From Capra hircus (lineage: Eukaryota > Chordata > Mammalia > Artiodactyla > Bovidae): 64,000 nucleotides of DNA. Under the pieces are notes generated by a model. The model searched no databases, was not told where the DNA came from, and saw only the letters and a program-made list of their open reading frames with translations. Location: contig NC_030823.1 in NCBI RefSeq assembly GCF_001704415.2, positions 69,874,458 to 69,938,457 of the forward strand, written 5' to 3'. Below are positions 46,516 to 58,354 of the stretch, piece after piece. Position 1 is the first letter of the stretch. Every line of letters begins with the position of its first letter. The position numbers were made by a program, and so were the translations under genes.

Positions 46516-47392
46516 AGCACACATTTTATGAGTTTCCTGGAAGATTAAATGAGAAGTCTTGCAAGGTGCTTAGCATGTCATCAGGTACTCACTCAGTGGT
46601 AGCTTCTCTTCATATATAAAGAATATTACGAGTGGTAATAATAGGAAGTCATATTTAAAATGATTCCAGCAAGACAGGGCCAGATGGGCCGTGCTCTCAG
46701 GCCACCACCCCAGTCACAGCTGCCTGCCTTCTCCCAAGGTGACCCCGGTTGGCCATGCCAGCTCTGTCCAGGCTGCTGAGTGAGGGTGGAATGTCGGCCA
46801 GGATCGAGCTGCCTGGGCGTGAGCCCTGGGCTGGCAGCTGTGAAAGGAGGAGTGTGGAGCAGAGGAGAAATGGGGTGTCAGTGGGCGAGCAAGACTCTGG
46901 GGAGGAAGTGGCTTTGCCGTGGGGTGAGGGTGGGGTAAAGAAGAGGGGATAGGCAGGGCTAGAGAGGTTTTCCACAGGAAGGAAAGCAGTTGAGAAAAAA
47001 AAATGACCCACCTTGTGTCTTACTGGCTTCTTGGTGTCCTTTTCCGGAAACAAAGAATCAGAAAGAGAACCCAACACAAAGCTTCTAGAGTGTTACTAAA
47101 TATCAGGCATTTCTCTCTTTGATATATATATATATTTTTTTTTGGTGGAGGGTGGGCAACTCACCACTGTCCTGTCTGCAGCTCCAAAAAACAAAAAATG
47201 GGCTGTGCTTTACAAATGGTCAGACTGCCTGACTGAGATCAAATGTGTGCTTTTCACCTCAAAAGCCTTGTTGCACAACTTGGTGTTATTTCCACAGGCA
47301 GCTGAAGTAATTCTGCTCTTGAAATCTTGCCCCGTGTGACATTTTTTCCCCTTGTTTGTTAGCCCAGTAATTATTGACAAACAGTACCCTAG
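46516..47392. other. Intergenic stretch, nothing recognised
   Basis: Includes a GC-richer block (46680-46960) and a TA/T-rich run at about 47120-47143. Confidence 0.5.
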
Positions 47393-50150
47393 TTCAGCTC
47401 AGTTCAGTCGCTCAGTCAGGTCCGACTCTTTGCAACCCCATGGACTGCAGCATGCCAGGCCTCCCTATCCCTCCCAACTGCCGGAGCTTACTCAAACTCA
47501 TGTCCATCGAGTTGGTGATGCCATCCAATCATCTCATCCTCTGTCATCCCCTTCTCCTGTCTTCAATCTTTCCCAGCATCAGGGTCTTATCCAATGAGTC
47601 AGCTCTTTGCATCTGGAGGCCAACGTATTAGAGTTTTAGCTTCAGCATCAGTCCTTCCAATGAATATTCAGGACTGATTTCCTTTAGGATGAACTGGTTG
47701 GATCTCCTTGCAGTCCAAGGGACTCTCAAGAGTCTTCTCCAACACCAGTGATCAAAACCATCAATTCTTCGGTGCTCAGCTTTATTTATAGTCCAATTCT
47801 CACAACCATACATGACTACTGAAAAAACTTTAGTTCTTCTTCCCTTTCTGCTATAAGGGTGGTGTCATCTGCCTATCTGAAGTTATTGATACTTCTCCTG
47901 GCAATCTTGATTCCAGCTTGTGTTTCTTCCAGTCCAGCGATTCTCATGACGTACTCTGCATATAAGTTAAATAAGCAGGGTGACAATATACAGCCTTGAC
48001 GTACTCCTTTTCTCATTTGGAACCAGACTGTTGTTCCATGTCCAGTTCTAACTGTTGCTTTCTGACCTGTATACAGATTTCTCAGGAGGCAGGTCAGGTG
48101 GTCTGGTATTCCCATCTCTTTCAGAATTTTCCACAGTTTGTTGTGATCCACACAGTCCAAGGCTTTGGCATAGTCAGTAAAGCAGAAGTAGATGTTTTTC
48201 TGGAATTCTCTTATTTTTTTTGATGATCTAACGGATGTTGACAATTTGATCTTTGGTTTGTCTGCCTTTCTAAACCCACCTTAAACATCTGGAAGTTCAC
48301 GGTTCATATACTGTTGAAGGCTGGCTTAGAGAATTTTGAACATTACTTTGCTAGCATGTGAGATGAGTGCAGCTATGTGGTAGTTTGAGCATTCTTGGCA
48401 TTGCCTTTCTTTAGGAGTGGAATGAAAGCTGATCTTTTCTAGTCCTGTGGCCACTGCTGAGTTTTCCAAATTTGCTGGCATATTGAGTGCAACATTTTCA
48501 CAGCATCATCTTTTAGGATTTGAAATAGCTCAACTGAAAATCCATCACCTCCACTAGCTTTGTTCATAGTGACGCTTCCTAAGGCCCACTTGACTTTACA
48601 TTCCAGGATGTCTGGCTCTAGGTGAGTGATCACACCATTGTGTGATCTGGGTCATGAAGATCTTTTTTGTATCGTTCTTCTATGTATTTTTGCCACCTCT
48701 TCTTAATATCTTCTGCTTCTGTTAGGTCGATACAATTTCTGTCCTTTATTGTGCCCATCTTTGCATGAAGTGTACCCTTGGTATCTCTAATTTTCTTGAA
48801 GAGATCTCTAGTCTTCCCGTTCTGTTGTTTTCCTCTCTTTGCGTTGATCGCTGAGAAAGGCTATCTTATCTCTTCTTGCTATTCTTTGGAACTCTGCATT
48901 CAGATGCTCATATCTTTCCTTTTCTCCTGTGCCTTTTGCTTCTCTTCTTTTCACAGCTATTTGTAAGGCCTCCTCAGACAATTATTTTGCCTTTTTGCAT
49001 TTCTTTTCCTTGGGGATGGTCTTGATCCCTGCCTCTGGTATAATATCATGAACCTCTGTCCATAGTTCCTCAGGCACTCTGTCTATCAGACCTAATCCCT
49101 TGAATATTTTGTCACTTCCACTGTATAATCATAAGGGATTTGATTTAGGTCATACCTGAATGGTGTAGTGGTTTTCCCTTCTTTCTTCAATTTAAGTCTG
49201 AATTTAGCAATAAGGAGTTCATGATCTGAGCAACAGCCAGTTCCTGGTCTTGTTTTTGCTGACTGTATAGAGCTAATCCATCTTTTCCCACAAACATTTT
49301 AAACAATCTGATTTTGATATTGACAATCTAGTGATGTCCATGTGTAGAGTCTTCTCTTGTGTTGTTAGAAGAGGGTGTTTGCTATGACCAGTGCGTTCTC
49401 TTGGCAAAAGTTTGTTAGCTTTTGCCCTGCCTCATTCTGTACTCCAAGGCCAAATTTGCCTGTTACTCCAGGTATTTCTTGACTTCCCACTTTTGCATTC
49501 CAGTCCGCTATAATGAAAAGGACATCTTTTTGGGGTGTTAGTTCTAGAAGGTCTTGTAGGTCTTCATAGAACCATTCCACTTCACCTTCTTCAGCATTCC
49601 TGGTCGGGGCATAGACTTGGATTACTGTGATATTGAATGATTTGCCTTGGAAACAAACAGAAATCATTCTGTCGTTTTTGAGATTGCACCCAAGTACTGC
49701 ATTTTGGACTCTTTTGTTGACTATGATGGCTACTCCATTTCTTCTAAGGGATTCTTGCCCACAGTAGTAGATATAATGGTCATCTGAGTTAAATTCACCC
49801 ATTCCAGTCCATTTTAGTTTGCTGATTCCTGAAATGTCGATGTTCTCTCTTGCCATCTCCTGTTTGACCACTTCCAATTTGCCTTGACTCATGGAGCTAA
49901 CATTCCAGGTTCCTATTCAGTATTGCTCTTTACAGCATCGGATTTTGCTTCCATCACCAGTCACTTCCACACCTGGGTGTTGCTGTTGCTTTGGCTCTGT
50001 CTCTTCATTCTTTCTGGAGTTATTTCTCCACTGATCTCCAGTAGCATATTGGGCACCTACCGACTGGGGAGTTCATCTTTCAGTGTCCTATCTTTCTGCC
50101 TTTTCATACTGTTCATGGGGTTCTCAGGGCAAGAACTAGTCACCTAGTTC
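47393..50150 (-). mobile_element. BovB (RTE) LINE, near full length but degenerate
   Basis: Read on the minus strand, the element has an APE-type endonuclease segment (ORF 49892-49365, 175 codons, with DWNAKVGSQ and VIQVYAPT motifs). Reverse transcriptase pieces follow: 48633-48439 and 48244-47873, the latter with the motif A region DYAKALDCVDHNK and motif B region RQGCILSPCLFNLYAEY. The ART2A-type 3' end and a short CTGAA-type tail lie at 47393-47415. The phase breaks between pieces show frameshifts and stops. At about 47828 roughly 290 bp present in the copy at 3407-4530 are missing. The endonuclease catalytic Glu position (family SELKW) reads SKLKW. It is an inactive copy. Such copies are often misannotated as craniofacial development protein 2-like genes. 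Confidence 0.93.
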
Positions 50151-50626
50151 TGCGAGGCTCAAAGCTGGGAGCTCAGCAGCAGCTACCAGGGCATCTCCAG
50201 AAAGCACGTTGCATTCTGGAGAAATGAGTGATCCCCGCCCTCTGGAGCTTCTAGCCTGGTGCCCTGTGTCCTTCAGCTATCAGTATCCAACCGAGATGCA
50301 GTGTGGTGCAGACTGATGCCCCCTAGAGCCATGCCCGATGGATGGAAGCTTAGGAAGCTTCTCCTATCTCAAACGGGAAGCAAACGCCACAGGAGAGCAG
50401 GGTTTCAAAATCAGGGTTTCTTCAGCATCTTGGAAACACCCACTTGCCTCTCCCACTGTCCCCAGAGTTTCACTTCTTATCTCTGCTCAGCCACTTGCTT
50501 TTCCGTATTCTTTTTCAGACTCTAGTCTCCAAACTTTCATCAGGCTTTGTTTATGTAACCAGTCGATTTATTTGACTCTGAGTTTCCTCACTTCCCGTCA
50601 AATCAGCCTATTATTTGGAACAGTCT

Positions 50627-50845
50627 ATTCCCCGATGGCTCAGAGGGTAAAGAATCTGCCTGCAATGCAGGAGACACCGGAGATGCGGATTCGATCCCTA
50701 GATTGGGAAGATACCCCAAAGAAGGAAATGCAACCCACTCCAGTGTTCTTGCCTGAAAAATCCTGTAGACAGAGGAGCCTGGCGGGCTACAGTCTATGGA
50801 GTCCCAAAGAGTTGGGCACGACTGAGCGACTAAGCATGCATGCAT
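50627..50845 (+). mobile_element. Bov-tA SINE
   Basis: A complete copy with a 10-12 bp insertion in the tRNA head (CACCGGAGATGC). Confidence 0.9.
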
Positions 50846-51689
50846 TGTTTGATATAGCTCAGCCCAGTTCTATCCTCCCCTTAGATTTTGCACCTTCGAA
50901 AATCTGCACCTTCAGCCCAGTTTCGTCATTTCTATTAAGCCGTGCGACCATGTACCCAGTCCTTCAAGCGAATCTTTGACTCACACCTGCCACCTTCCTA
51001 AATCGTCACCAGCAGCTCTGGGTGCTTCTTGGTTCATCTTGAAAGGTCACTCGACTGGCCCCTCGTCACTGCCACTCTGTAAAGCCCAAGCCCTTATCAT
51101 GTCTTCATGCCTGTACCTTGGTAACAGCCCCCTTCCAGATCTCTCCAGCTCATTCCATCCTGCCTAGTGTGTCAAAATGAATCCACTCAGAACATAGATC
51201 TCATCACTGCATTTTCTGCACAGAAGCCTCATCACTGCCTACAAAACAAAGTCCAGCTAGACAGGCAGCCTGGCATTTCCCACACTCCTCTGCAGTCTGG
51301 CAGCTGACTTCTGCAACCACCTCCCCTCTCCCCAGAGGACACCCGCTGCTCCCATTGGGCTGCTTTGACTATACTGTACTATACTGCTTGGTATGTGGGA
51401 GGTGCTAACTCCTAGGGAGGGAGAGAGGCAGGCAAGGAGGAAGGAAGTACTTGGCAACATCCCCTTCACAAATCTTTCTCTGGGGGCTCCAGTCCTTCCT
51501 CTAGCACCCAGCTCGGAACTGCTCCACCACTCAGCTCTACATCACTCACTGACATACAAGCAAAAACTTGGAGTATGAAGATTTCCAAACTCAAATAAAA
51601 CCCTCATGAGCTCACCAGCCATCACATTTTGCCGTATTTATTTCATCTATCCTGTCTCCACATTTTGGGGGGTGTGTGTGTAGGGGGGG
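50846..51689. other. Intergenic stretch, old L2-like hints
   Basis: CATCACTGCCTACAAAACAA and CTAGCACCCAGCTCGG are weak hints of old LINE sequence. No gene seen. Confidence 0.4.
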
Positions 51690-52335
51690 AGGTAGAACAT
51701 TTTAAATCAAATTGTAGACATTGTGCAAATTTATTCACAAACACTTCAGCATGCATCCCCCCAAAGGACGTTTTTATACATAGCCACAAAGCCATGATCA
51801 CACCTAATAAAACTGATCATAATTCCTTCTTAACACCTATTATTCAGTTTATATTCAAGTTTCCCAAGTTGTTCTTAAAAAAATCGTTTTTAGACTTGGC
51901 TGTGTTTTTTAATCAGAATCCAAGGTCATGCTTACTTATCATAATTGGTTTTGTCTGTGAGATATCTTTTAACTCCTTTTAAAGCAGAATATCTTTCCCT
52001 GGTGGCTCAGATGGTAAAGAATCTGCCTGCAATGCAGGAGACCTGGGTTCGATCCCTGGGTTGGGAAGATCCCCTGGAGGAGGGCATGGCAACCCACTCC
52101 AGTATTCTTGCCTGGATAATCCCATGGACAGAGGAGCCTGGTGGGCTACAGTCCATGGGGTCACTAAGAGTCAGACATGACTAAACTAGAGTGGTCCAAT
52201 TTTCCACCCCTCCCCATGCCATCACCTCTGTAAATAAATCAGACAAGGTCCTGTAGTGTCCTGCATTCTGGATTTGGCCAATTGTTTCCTTGTAGTATTG
52301 TCTAAATCCACTCATTTCAACACTTACACCTTGCG
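51690..52335 (-). mobile_element. Old L1-like repeat split by Bov-tA
   Basis: CACTTCAGCATGCATCCCCC, ATTCAAGTTTCCCAAGTTGT and, after the SINE, GCATTCTGGATTTGGCCAAT are collinear with an old mammalian L1-class consensus as I remember it. The family is tentative. Confidence 0.5.
51994..52192 (+). mobile_element. Bov-tA SINE
   Basis: A nearly consensus copy, TTCCCTGGTGGCTCAGATGG to AGAGTCAGACATGACT. It splits an older L1-like repeat. Confidence 0.93.
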
Positions 52336-52589
52336 TTACCCAGTTGTCAACCTAATTTTTGCATGTGCTGTGAGCTCTCAACGATAAAAGTCTGTGTGTG
52401 AATGTGTGTGTGTTTAGCTTCAGTGTTGTGAAGACTTTTTCACATACCAAGATTCTCAATAAATACTTGCTGATTAGCATTTATTATACTCTTCTGTCTG
52501 CAGAATTGTGTACTAGGGTGAGAGAGACAGAAAAGATTCTCAACCTTGGTGTTTCCAGCTCTGTTAACGATGTAGGACAGCAGCTCTGG

Positions 52590-52742
52590 AACTTGAACAT
52601 GGGTCAGAACAACCCAGAGGGGCTTGCAGGATTCCACATCCAGAGCTCCTGAAGCCATAGGTCTGGGACCTGCCTAGAGAATCTGCAGTTTTAACAAGCC
52701 CCTAGGTGATGCTGCTGGTCCAAACTTTGAGAACGACTGAAG
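52590..52742. mobile_element. hAT-Charlie relic (MER20/MER5-type)
   Basis: GAGAATCTGCAGTTTTAACA, GTGATGCTGCTGGTCC and a terminal CTTTGAGAACGACTGA. Confidence 0.65.
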
Positions 52743-53293
52743 TCAGACATGAGCTTCAGGAAGTTTTCCACCAGTTCTCAGTGGGCAGGCTCTTTGCACA
52801 GACCCAGTTCCCAACACTGCCCACTTCTGAGGTCTCTCTCTCTCTGGGCTCAGTGAGCGAGCCGGTTCCTCTAAATCTTTCCTGGGGAAGAGCTACTTTG
52901 AAAACACTCCTCCAGATGGAGAATGGGGAGGTGAGGATGCCTGACTGGAGGGTAGAGATGAGGAGGAAGGGGTCAGGTAGGTTCTGTGAGTCACAGAAAG
53001 CTGGAGAGGAGTGCTGGGCAGCAGGGGCTTTCCCCAGGCTGGTTCCTGAGAGCTTCAGGCACTTCTCCGCATAGGCGGCGCGGTGACGCTCTGTATGGTG
53101 ATTCACAGCAGCCAGGCTGGGTGTGGCTGAGGCTTTGTGCCACAGCTCCTGCCCCCAGGTCTGCCATCCAGATTTGGAAGGAAAAGATGCCCTTTGAAAG
53201 GAGTGGGAAAAATGAGGGAACTGGAAAGTCTTTTAAGAGCACCCTTGAATCAAAGGGACCAAATTTTAAAAATGTTATTTTGCTCAACACTCT
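52743..53293. other. Intergenic stretch, nothing recognised
   Basis: Unique, fairly GC-rich; frames of 116-145 codons on both strands have no recognisable motif. Confidence 0.5.
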
Positions 53294-53704
53294 TAGTTCA
53301 GTTCAGTTCAGTCGCTCAGTCATGTCCGACTCTTTGCGACCCCATGAATCGCAGCACGCCAGGCCTCACTGTCCATCACCAACTCCCGGAGTTCACTCAG
53401 ACTCACGGCCATCGAGTCCGTGATGCCATCCAGCCATCTCATCCTGGGTCTTCCCCTTCTCCTCCTGCCTCCAATCCCTCCCAGCATCAGAGTCTTTTCC
53501 AATGAGTCAACTCTTCGCATGAGGTGTCCAAAGTACTGGAGCTTCAGCTTTGGCATCATTCCTTCCAAAGAAATCCCAGGGTTGATCTCCTTCAGAATGG
53601 ACTGGTTGGATCTCCTTGCAGTCCAAGGGACTCTCAAGAGTCTTCTCCAACACCACAGTTCAAAAGCATCAATTCTTCGGCGCTCAGCCTTCTTCACAGT
53701 CTTA
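53294..53704 (-). mobile_element. BovB/ART2A 3' fragment
   Basis: Antisense with a TTAGTTCAGTTCAGTTCAGT tail. It carries the VPWTARRSNQSILKE-encoding segment in the opposite frame and is truncated near 53704. Confidence 0.9.
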
Positions 53705-53839
53705 ACCAGACCTCTTCCCATCCTGGGCTTGTTTCTTTCCCTGCAGCCAGTTATTTCTGAGTGTTTTCCTTATGTTAATTCCTGTTACTTTATTCCTTCC
53801 ACTCTCTACCTCATTCTTGGGGGATAGACTCCCTACCCC

Positions 53840-54330
53840 CTGCCCCTTACCTGTGGGCATTCGAATTTCTAGACTTGGCTTCTCATCACTTCTCACTACA
53901 TACGATTTCCCCTAGAGATACATCTACTTCTTTAGTTTCAACCTTCCACCTATATGTTCATGGCTCCCAAAAAAACCTAGCCTAGACCTCTCTTTTGACT
54001 CCAGACCATAACTCCACTTCCTGCTAGATGCCTCTACTGCGTGGCCCTCAAGTACCCTGCTCAATATATCTAGTCCGACTTGTTTCCTCCATCCCAAAAC
54101 TTCTCTTCTATTTTCTCTTGCCTTGTACCCTATTCCTCCTACATTCCCAAATTCAGTGATAGCATCAGCACCACTCGAGTTGTTCAAGCTTGAAATCAGG
54201 AATTCTCTTCACTTCTCTTTTCCTCACCCACCGTCTATCTAACTGCTCATTGAGCCCCATCTTTCCACCCCTGAAATGTCTTTATAATTCATATTCTTCT
54301 TGCTATCTTCCCTGCTTTTGACTTAGTTTC
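53840..54330 (+). repeat. Old repeat-like stretch, similar to 54940-55010
   Basis: 53938-54000 (CAACCTTCCACCTATATGTT onward) and 54946-55010 (CAACTTTCCACCCATATGTT onward) align at roughly three quarters identity by eye. They are either two copies of one ancient repeat or a local duplication. Confidence 0.4.
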
Positions 54331-54359
54331 AATCCTCTAGTAATTGTAAGAATCACAGC

Positions 54360-54600
54360 AATATGAAAATAACTGCTAGGTATTGAATGCTTACTAGGTG
54401 CCAGGAACAGTGCTCAAATTCCTAGATACCTTACCTGATTCAATTTCAAGCTAATGAGGTAGTTCTTATCATCTCCATTTTATAGATGAGAAGACTTCTG
54501 AAAGCTTAAAGATATTAAGTAATTTGTGCAAGATCCCTTGCTTGCTGGTAAGCCTTGGAGCTAAGAGCCTGTAGCCATAACCAGTACCCTGTGCTAACAT
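54360..54600 (+). mobile_element. MIR SINE
   Basis: TTGAATGCTTACTAGGTGCC, CTCCATTTTATAGATGAGAA and ATATTAAGTAATTTGTGCAA follow the MIR consensus order. Confidence 0.88.
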
Positions 54601-54704
54601 GCTTCCAACCTTGTGGGCATAGTAGAATCATCTGAGAAGTTTTTAAAGCCTCCTGTTATCTCAGCTCCACCCTAGGCTAATTGCATCAAAACATTATCTA
54701 CTTC

Positions 54705-54915
54705 CCTGGTGGCTCAGAGGTAAAGAATCCACCTGCAACGCAGGAGACCTGGGTTCAATTCCTGGGTTGGGAAGATCCCTGGAGAAGGGAGTCACAACCC
54801 ACTCCAGTATTCTTGCCTGGAGAATTTCATGGATAGAGGAGCGTGGCAGGCTACAGTCCGTGGGATTGCAAACAGTCAGACACCACTGAGCAATTTCACT
54901 CATCTGAGTTCACCT
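54705..54915 (+). mobile_element. Bov-tA SINE with target duplication
   Basis: A complete copy. CATTATCTACTTC is repeated at 54692-54704 and 54916-54928. Confidence 0.94.
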
Positions 54916-55137
54916 CATTATCTACTTCTACAACTTCCAACTTTCCACCCATATGTTCATAGCACCCCCAGATCTTTCCAGCCCAGATCTTTCTTTTGAG
55001 TTCTAGGCTCCTTCCTCAGGTGTGCTCCTGGACAGTCAGGACTGAGAACCATTGCTTTTCTGCCTCACATGTAATTATTAATACCATTTCTGCTCCCTAT
55101 CCCACTCCACCCTGAACCTTCCTGCAGGACACTGTCT

Positions 55138-55350
55138 AAGTATTAGTCGCTCAGTCGTGTCCGACTCTTTGCAACCCCATGGACTGTAACCCACCAGGCT
55201 CCTCCGTCCACAGGATTCTCCAGGCAAAAATACTGGAGTGGGTTGCCATTTCCTTCTCCAGGGGATCTTCCTGACCCAGGAATTGAACCCACAACTCCTG
55301 CAAGTATTGTGCATTGTAGGCAGACACTTTACCATCTGAGCATCTGCCTA
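55138..55350 (-). mobile_element. Bov-tA SINE
   Basis: An antisense copy with a short insertion in the tRNA-derived head near 55300. Confidence 0.9.
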
Positions 55351-55384
55351 GCTGTTCTTTTAAAGCATCACCATGATCAAACAC

Positions 55385-55872
55385 CCTTGTAGCTCCCCCC
55401 TGCCTATATAATGAAGGCCAAACTCTTCAGTGGAGCATCCAGACCCTCAGCAGTCTTGCATTCCCATCTGTAACCTGCCCCCTACACACACACCTGCTCT
55501 GGCTTGCCTACTCTCCCTTCAGTCATACCATGGACTTGAGATTCCAGTATCTTTGCACATGCTATTTGCCCAGCCTGAAATGGCCTTACCCTTTAAGGTC
55601 CCCCACTCTAACTGTTTTGTAAATAGTTTCTCTTTGTTCTTTCTTTTGAGACAATTAAAATGTCACCTCCATAAATTCTCCGGCTAGTATTAATGGCTTC
55701 CCCTTTGTTCTATCTGTAATCTGTCTTATTACTCTGAGTTGCAATGATTTATTTACAAATCTTTCTCCCTCAAAAGACTTTGAGTCTCAAAAAGATCTGG
55801 GTCTTGTTCATATTTTTACCCTCATGACATAACCCATGTTAGGCACTCAGTAAGTGTTGAATGAATGAACTC
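55385..55872 (+). mobile_element. L2 3' end
   Basis: TTTGCACATGCTATTTGCCC, AATGTCACCTCCATAAATTC and GGCACTCAGTAAGTGTTGAA in consensus order. Confidence 0.8.
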
Positions 55873-55924
55873 CCTTGCTGGCTTGTGTAATCCATGGCTG
55901 CTGGGCCCTATGGTGCAGAACAAG

Positions 55925-56068
55925 TTCCTGAATCAGTTGAGTCCAAGTCCAGGTTCTGCACCCTTACTAGCTGTGAGGCCATTGACTGGAGGCTAACAGT
56001 GCTGACCTCTATGACTTAGTCTCCTCATCTGTAAAAGAGGGGTACAGGTAGTACCTACCTCCGAGAAT
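55925..56068 (-). mobile_element. MIR SINE
   Basis: Antisense MIR: CTTACTAGCTGTGAGGCCAT, CTCCTCATCTGTAAAAGAGG, AGTACCTACCTCC. Confidence 0.82.
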
Positions 56069-56132
56069 AGCTTTATATATATATATAAAGCTATTTACAT
56101 ATATATTTACATATATATATATATATATATAT
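56069..56132. repeat. (TA)n microsatellite, left part
   Basis: TATATA runs interrupted by AAGC and ACAT, ending at the ART2A insertion. AT-rich sequence resumes at 56517-56615. Confidence 0.9.
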
Positions 56133-56515
56133 GCACCAAAGAATTGATGCTTTCAAACTGTGGTGCTGGAGAAGACTCTTGAGAGTCCTCTGGACTGCAA
56201 GGAGATCCAACTAGTCCATCCTGAAGGAAATCAACCCTGAATATTCATTGGAAGAACTGATGTTGAAGCTGAAGCTCCAATACTTTGGCTACCTGATTGA
56301 TGCCAAAAATGACTCATTTGAAAAGACCCTGACGCTGGGAAAGATTGAAGATGGAAGGAGAAGCGGACAATAGAGGTTGAAATGGTTGGATGGCATCATC
56401 AACTCAATGAACATGAGTCTGAGCAAACTCCAGGAGATTGTGAAGGATAGGGAAGCCTGGTGTGCTGCAGTCCATGGGGTTGCAAAGGGTCAAAGACAAT
56501 GGAGCAACTGAACAA
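56133..56515 (+). mobile_element. BovB/ART2A 3' fragment inserted in a TA-rich microsatellite
   Basis: Sense fragment starting GCACCAAAGAATTGATGCTT and ending GGAGCAACTGAACAACA. TA-rich repeats flank both sides, so the element landed in, or seeded, a TATA microsatellite. Confidence 0.9.
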
Positions 56516-56516
56516 C

Positions 56517-56615
56517 AATATATCTATATATAGTAGTTTATATATATGAGTATAATATAAATATATAAAACTATAATATATTATACAACTATAATATAAA
56601 ACTACTATATGAGTA
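56517..56615. repeat. AT-rich low-complexity repeat, right of the ART2A
   Basis: TATATCTATATATAGTAG and related near-palindromic AT repeats. Confidence 0.85.
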
Positions 56616-58354
56616 GTATTTCACTTATATTTTTTCTTTATTATTAGACTGTTCTGCAATAAATACTGAGTTTTCCATATACGTAGAACTTCACCTCCCA
56701 AAATACACACACCCATCCATGCATACAAACTCTCCAGCCCATAATATATACAAACTCCACAAACATCCACATAATGCACACAAGCATGCGTATCCCCTTG
56801 GGAGGAAGAAATGCTGAGTTCAGACGTGCCCCAGCCACAGGGAGGCTGAGAATGTGGCTGCAGAGAGGACGTGTAGACCTCGGGCCATCTCTGGCTCTTA
56901 GCCAGCAGGAACGGCGGGCAGTCTGCCAGCTCTGCAACAAGGAAGTGACATTCCTATTCATCCAAGCCTTCCAGTCAACATCCAACCTGCGTGTCTGGAG
57001 ACTCTGAAGTGCAGGCCCTGAAGGGGAGGCCCGGCTGTGCTGGTCTGTTTCTCTGCTGGCGGAGAGAGAGGCAGGGGGCTGCACAGCACACAAAGGACGG
57101 CTGGGACGTGACAACCTTCCCGACTGGGCTTCCTGGAGCAGAGGGGAACTCACCGCTGTCAGAAATGATTTGTTTTTATTCCCGAAAGTTTAGGAAACGT
57201 AGGAGGAACTGTATGGAGGGAGATAAATGCTAACACATTAATTGGAAGTTCCTTTTTCTTCCACTGAAAGAGAAAACTTGATGGAGTGGGCAATGGGCAT
57301 GCGCAGATGCATGCTTTTATATATAGGATGGATAAACAAAAAGGTCCTACTATATAGCACAGAGAACTGTATCCAATAGCCTATGATAAACCGTAATGGA
57401 AAATAATATTAAACAAATATATACATATATATAACTGAATCACTTTGCTGCACAGCAGAAATTAGCACATTTTACGATCCACTCTATTTCAGTGAAAAAA
57501 ATATCAATAATAAAAAAAGTGAAAACTTGTAGTGACTTTTGAACTGGCTTTGTTGCTTAGGCCTCAGTTTTGATGCAGTTTATTAATAATATCAAATATA
57601 TTATCGTAATCAGCCTGCTCCATGTCGGAGTACGTTGCGACCCAGAAGAAGCAGGCGACACTTGACCTGCGGAGATCATTCTAGCTTTCCCGTTGAAGAG
57701 AACAAAGGATGCCAAGCATTAGAGCAGAAATGAGGAAAAATCTCTGGATCCGTGAACTATCCCCGACCTTCAGAGAAGAATCTGAAGAGATTAGCAGCAA
57801 ATAGAATACAGCCCTGTCCAGAGTCGAAGGCTCACACAGTGTGGGCCCTGCAGCCAGACTACAGGTCTAGATCCAGTTCAGAGTCAGCATGAGAAGGTCA
57901 CGTGATCGAAGACCACCTCTGGGTGCTCTGCTTAAGGCAGAGAAGAAGAGAGAATTCCTAATTTTCTAAAAAGACACAGTTTCTACCCTCAAAAAGTTTA
58001 CACTGCAGCTAGGAAAATAAAATGGACACTCGGGAAACAATTAGAAAAAAATCTCCATCCCTCCATCGTGGGCAGTGGAGATCCTAAGTGTTGAAGAGGT
58101 TCACAGAGATATGGGGCCACCAAGGACAACCACAGAGGTCATAACCTCTGTATAGTTTGCAAGACAACACCTCCTTCAATGCTGATGGAAAGCCATGATC
58201 CCAATCATCACCAGCCTAATGAGGAACAATTCTGATAACAGAAGAAGGTGTATTAACATAAATAACCAAAATTTTATTAGTTTGTAACTCTGGTGGATTA
58301 CGATCTTGGGCCATCCATCATCGCCCCAAAGTTTCCCAATTCTTACCTTCCATT
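56616..58354. other. Intergenic stretch with one L1 end
   Basis: A GC-richer unique block (56780-57150) precedes the L1 end at 57305. The rest is unrecognised. Confidence 0.5.
57305..57525 (+). mobile_element. L1 3' end (bovine type)
   Basis: TATATAGGATGGATAAACAA, ATAGCACAGAGAACTGTATC, CTTTGCTGCACAGCAGAAAT; ends in an A-rich tail. Confidence 0.87.

Noticed and set aside
49365..49892. A protein gene resembling craniofacial development protein 2
   Set aside because: It is the endonuclease part of an inactive BovB copy, with the rest of the element in order on the same strand.
50338..50979. A 213-codon open frame
   Set aside because: The centre is a Bov-tA SINE read through in frame; the ends have no recognisable domain.
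52706..53423. Frames of 116-145 codons on both strands
   Set aside because: They overlap each other on both strands without recognisable motifs, and the right part runs into an ART2A element.
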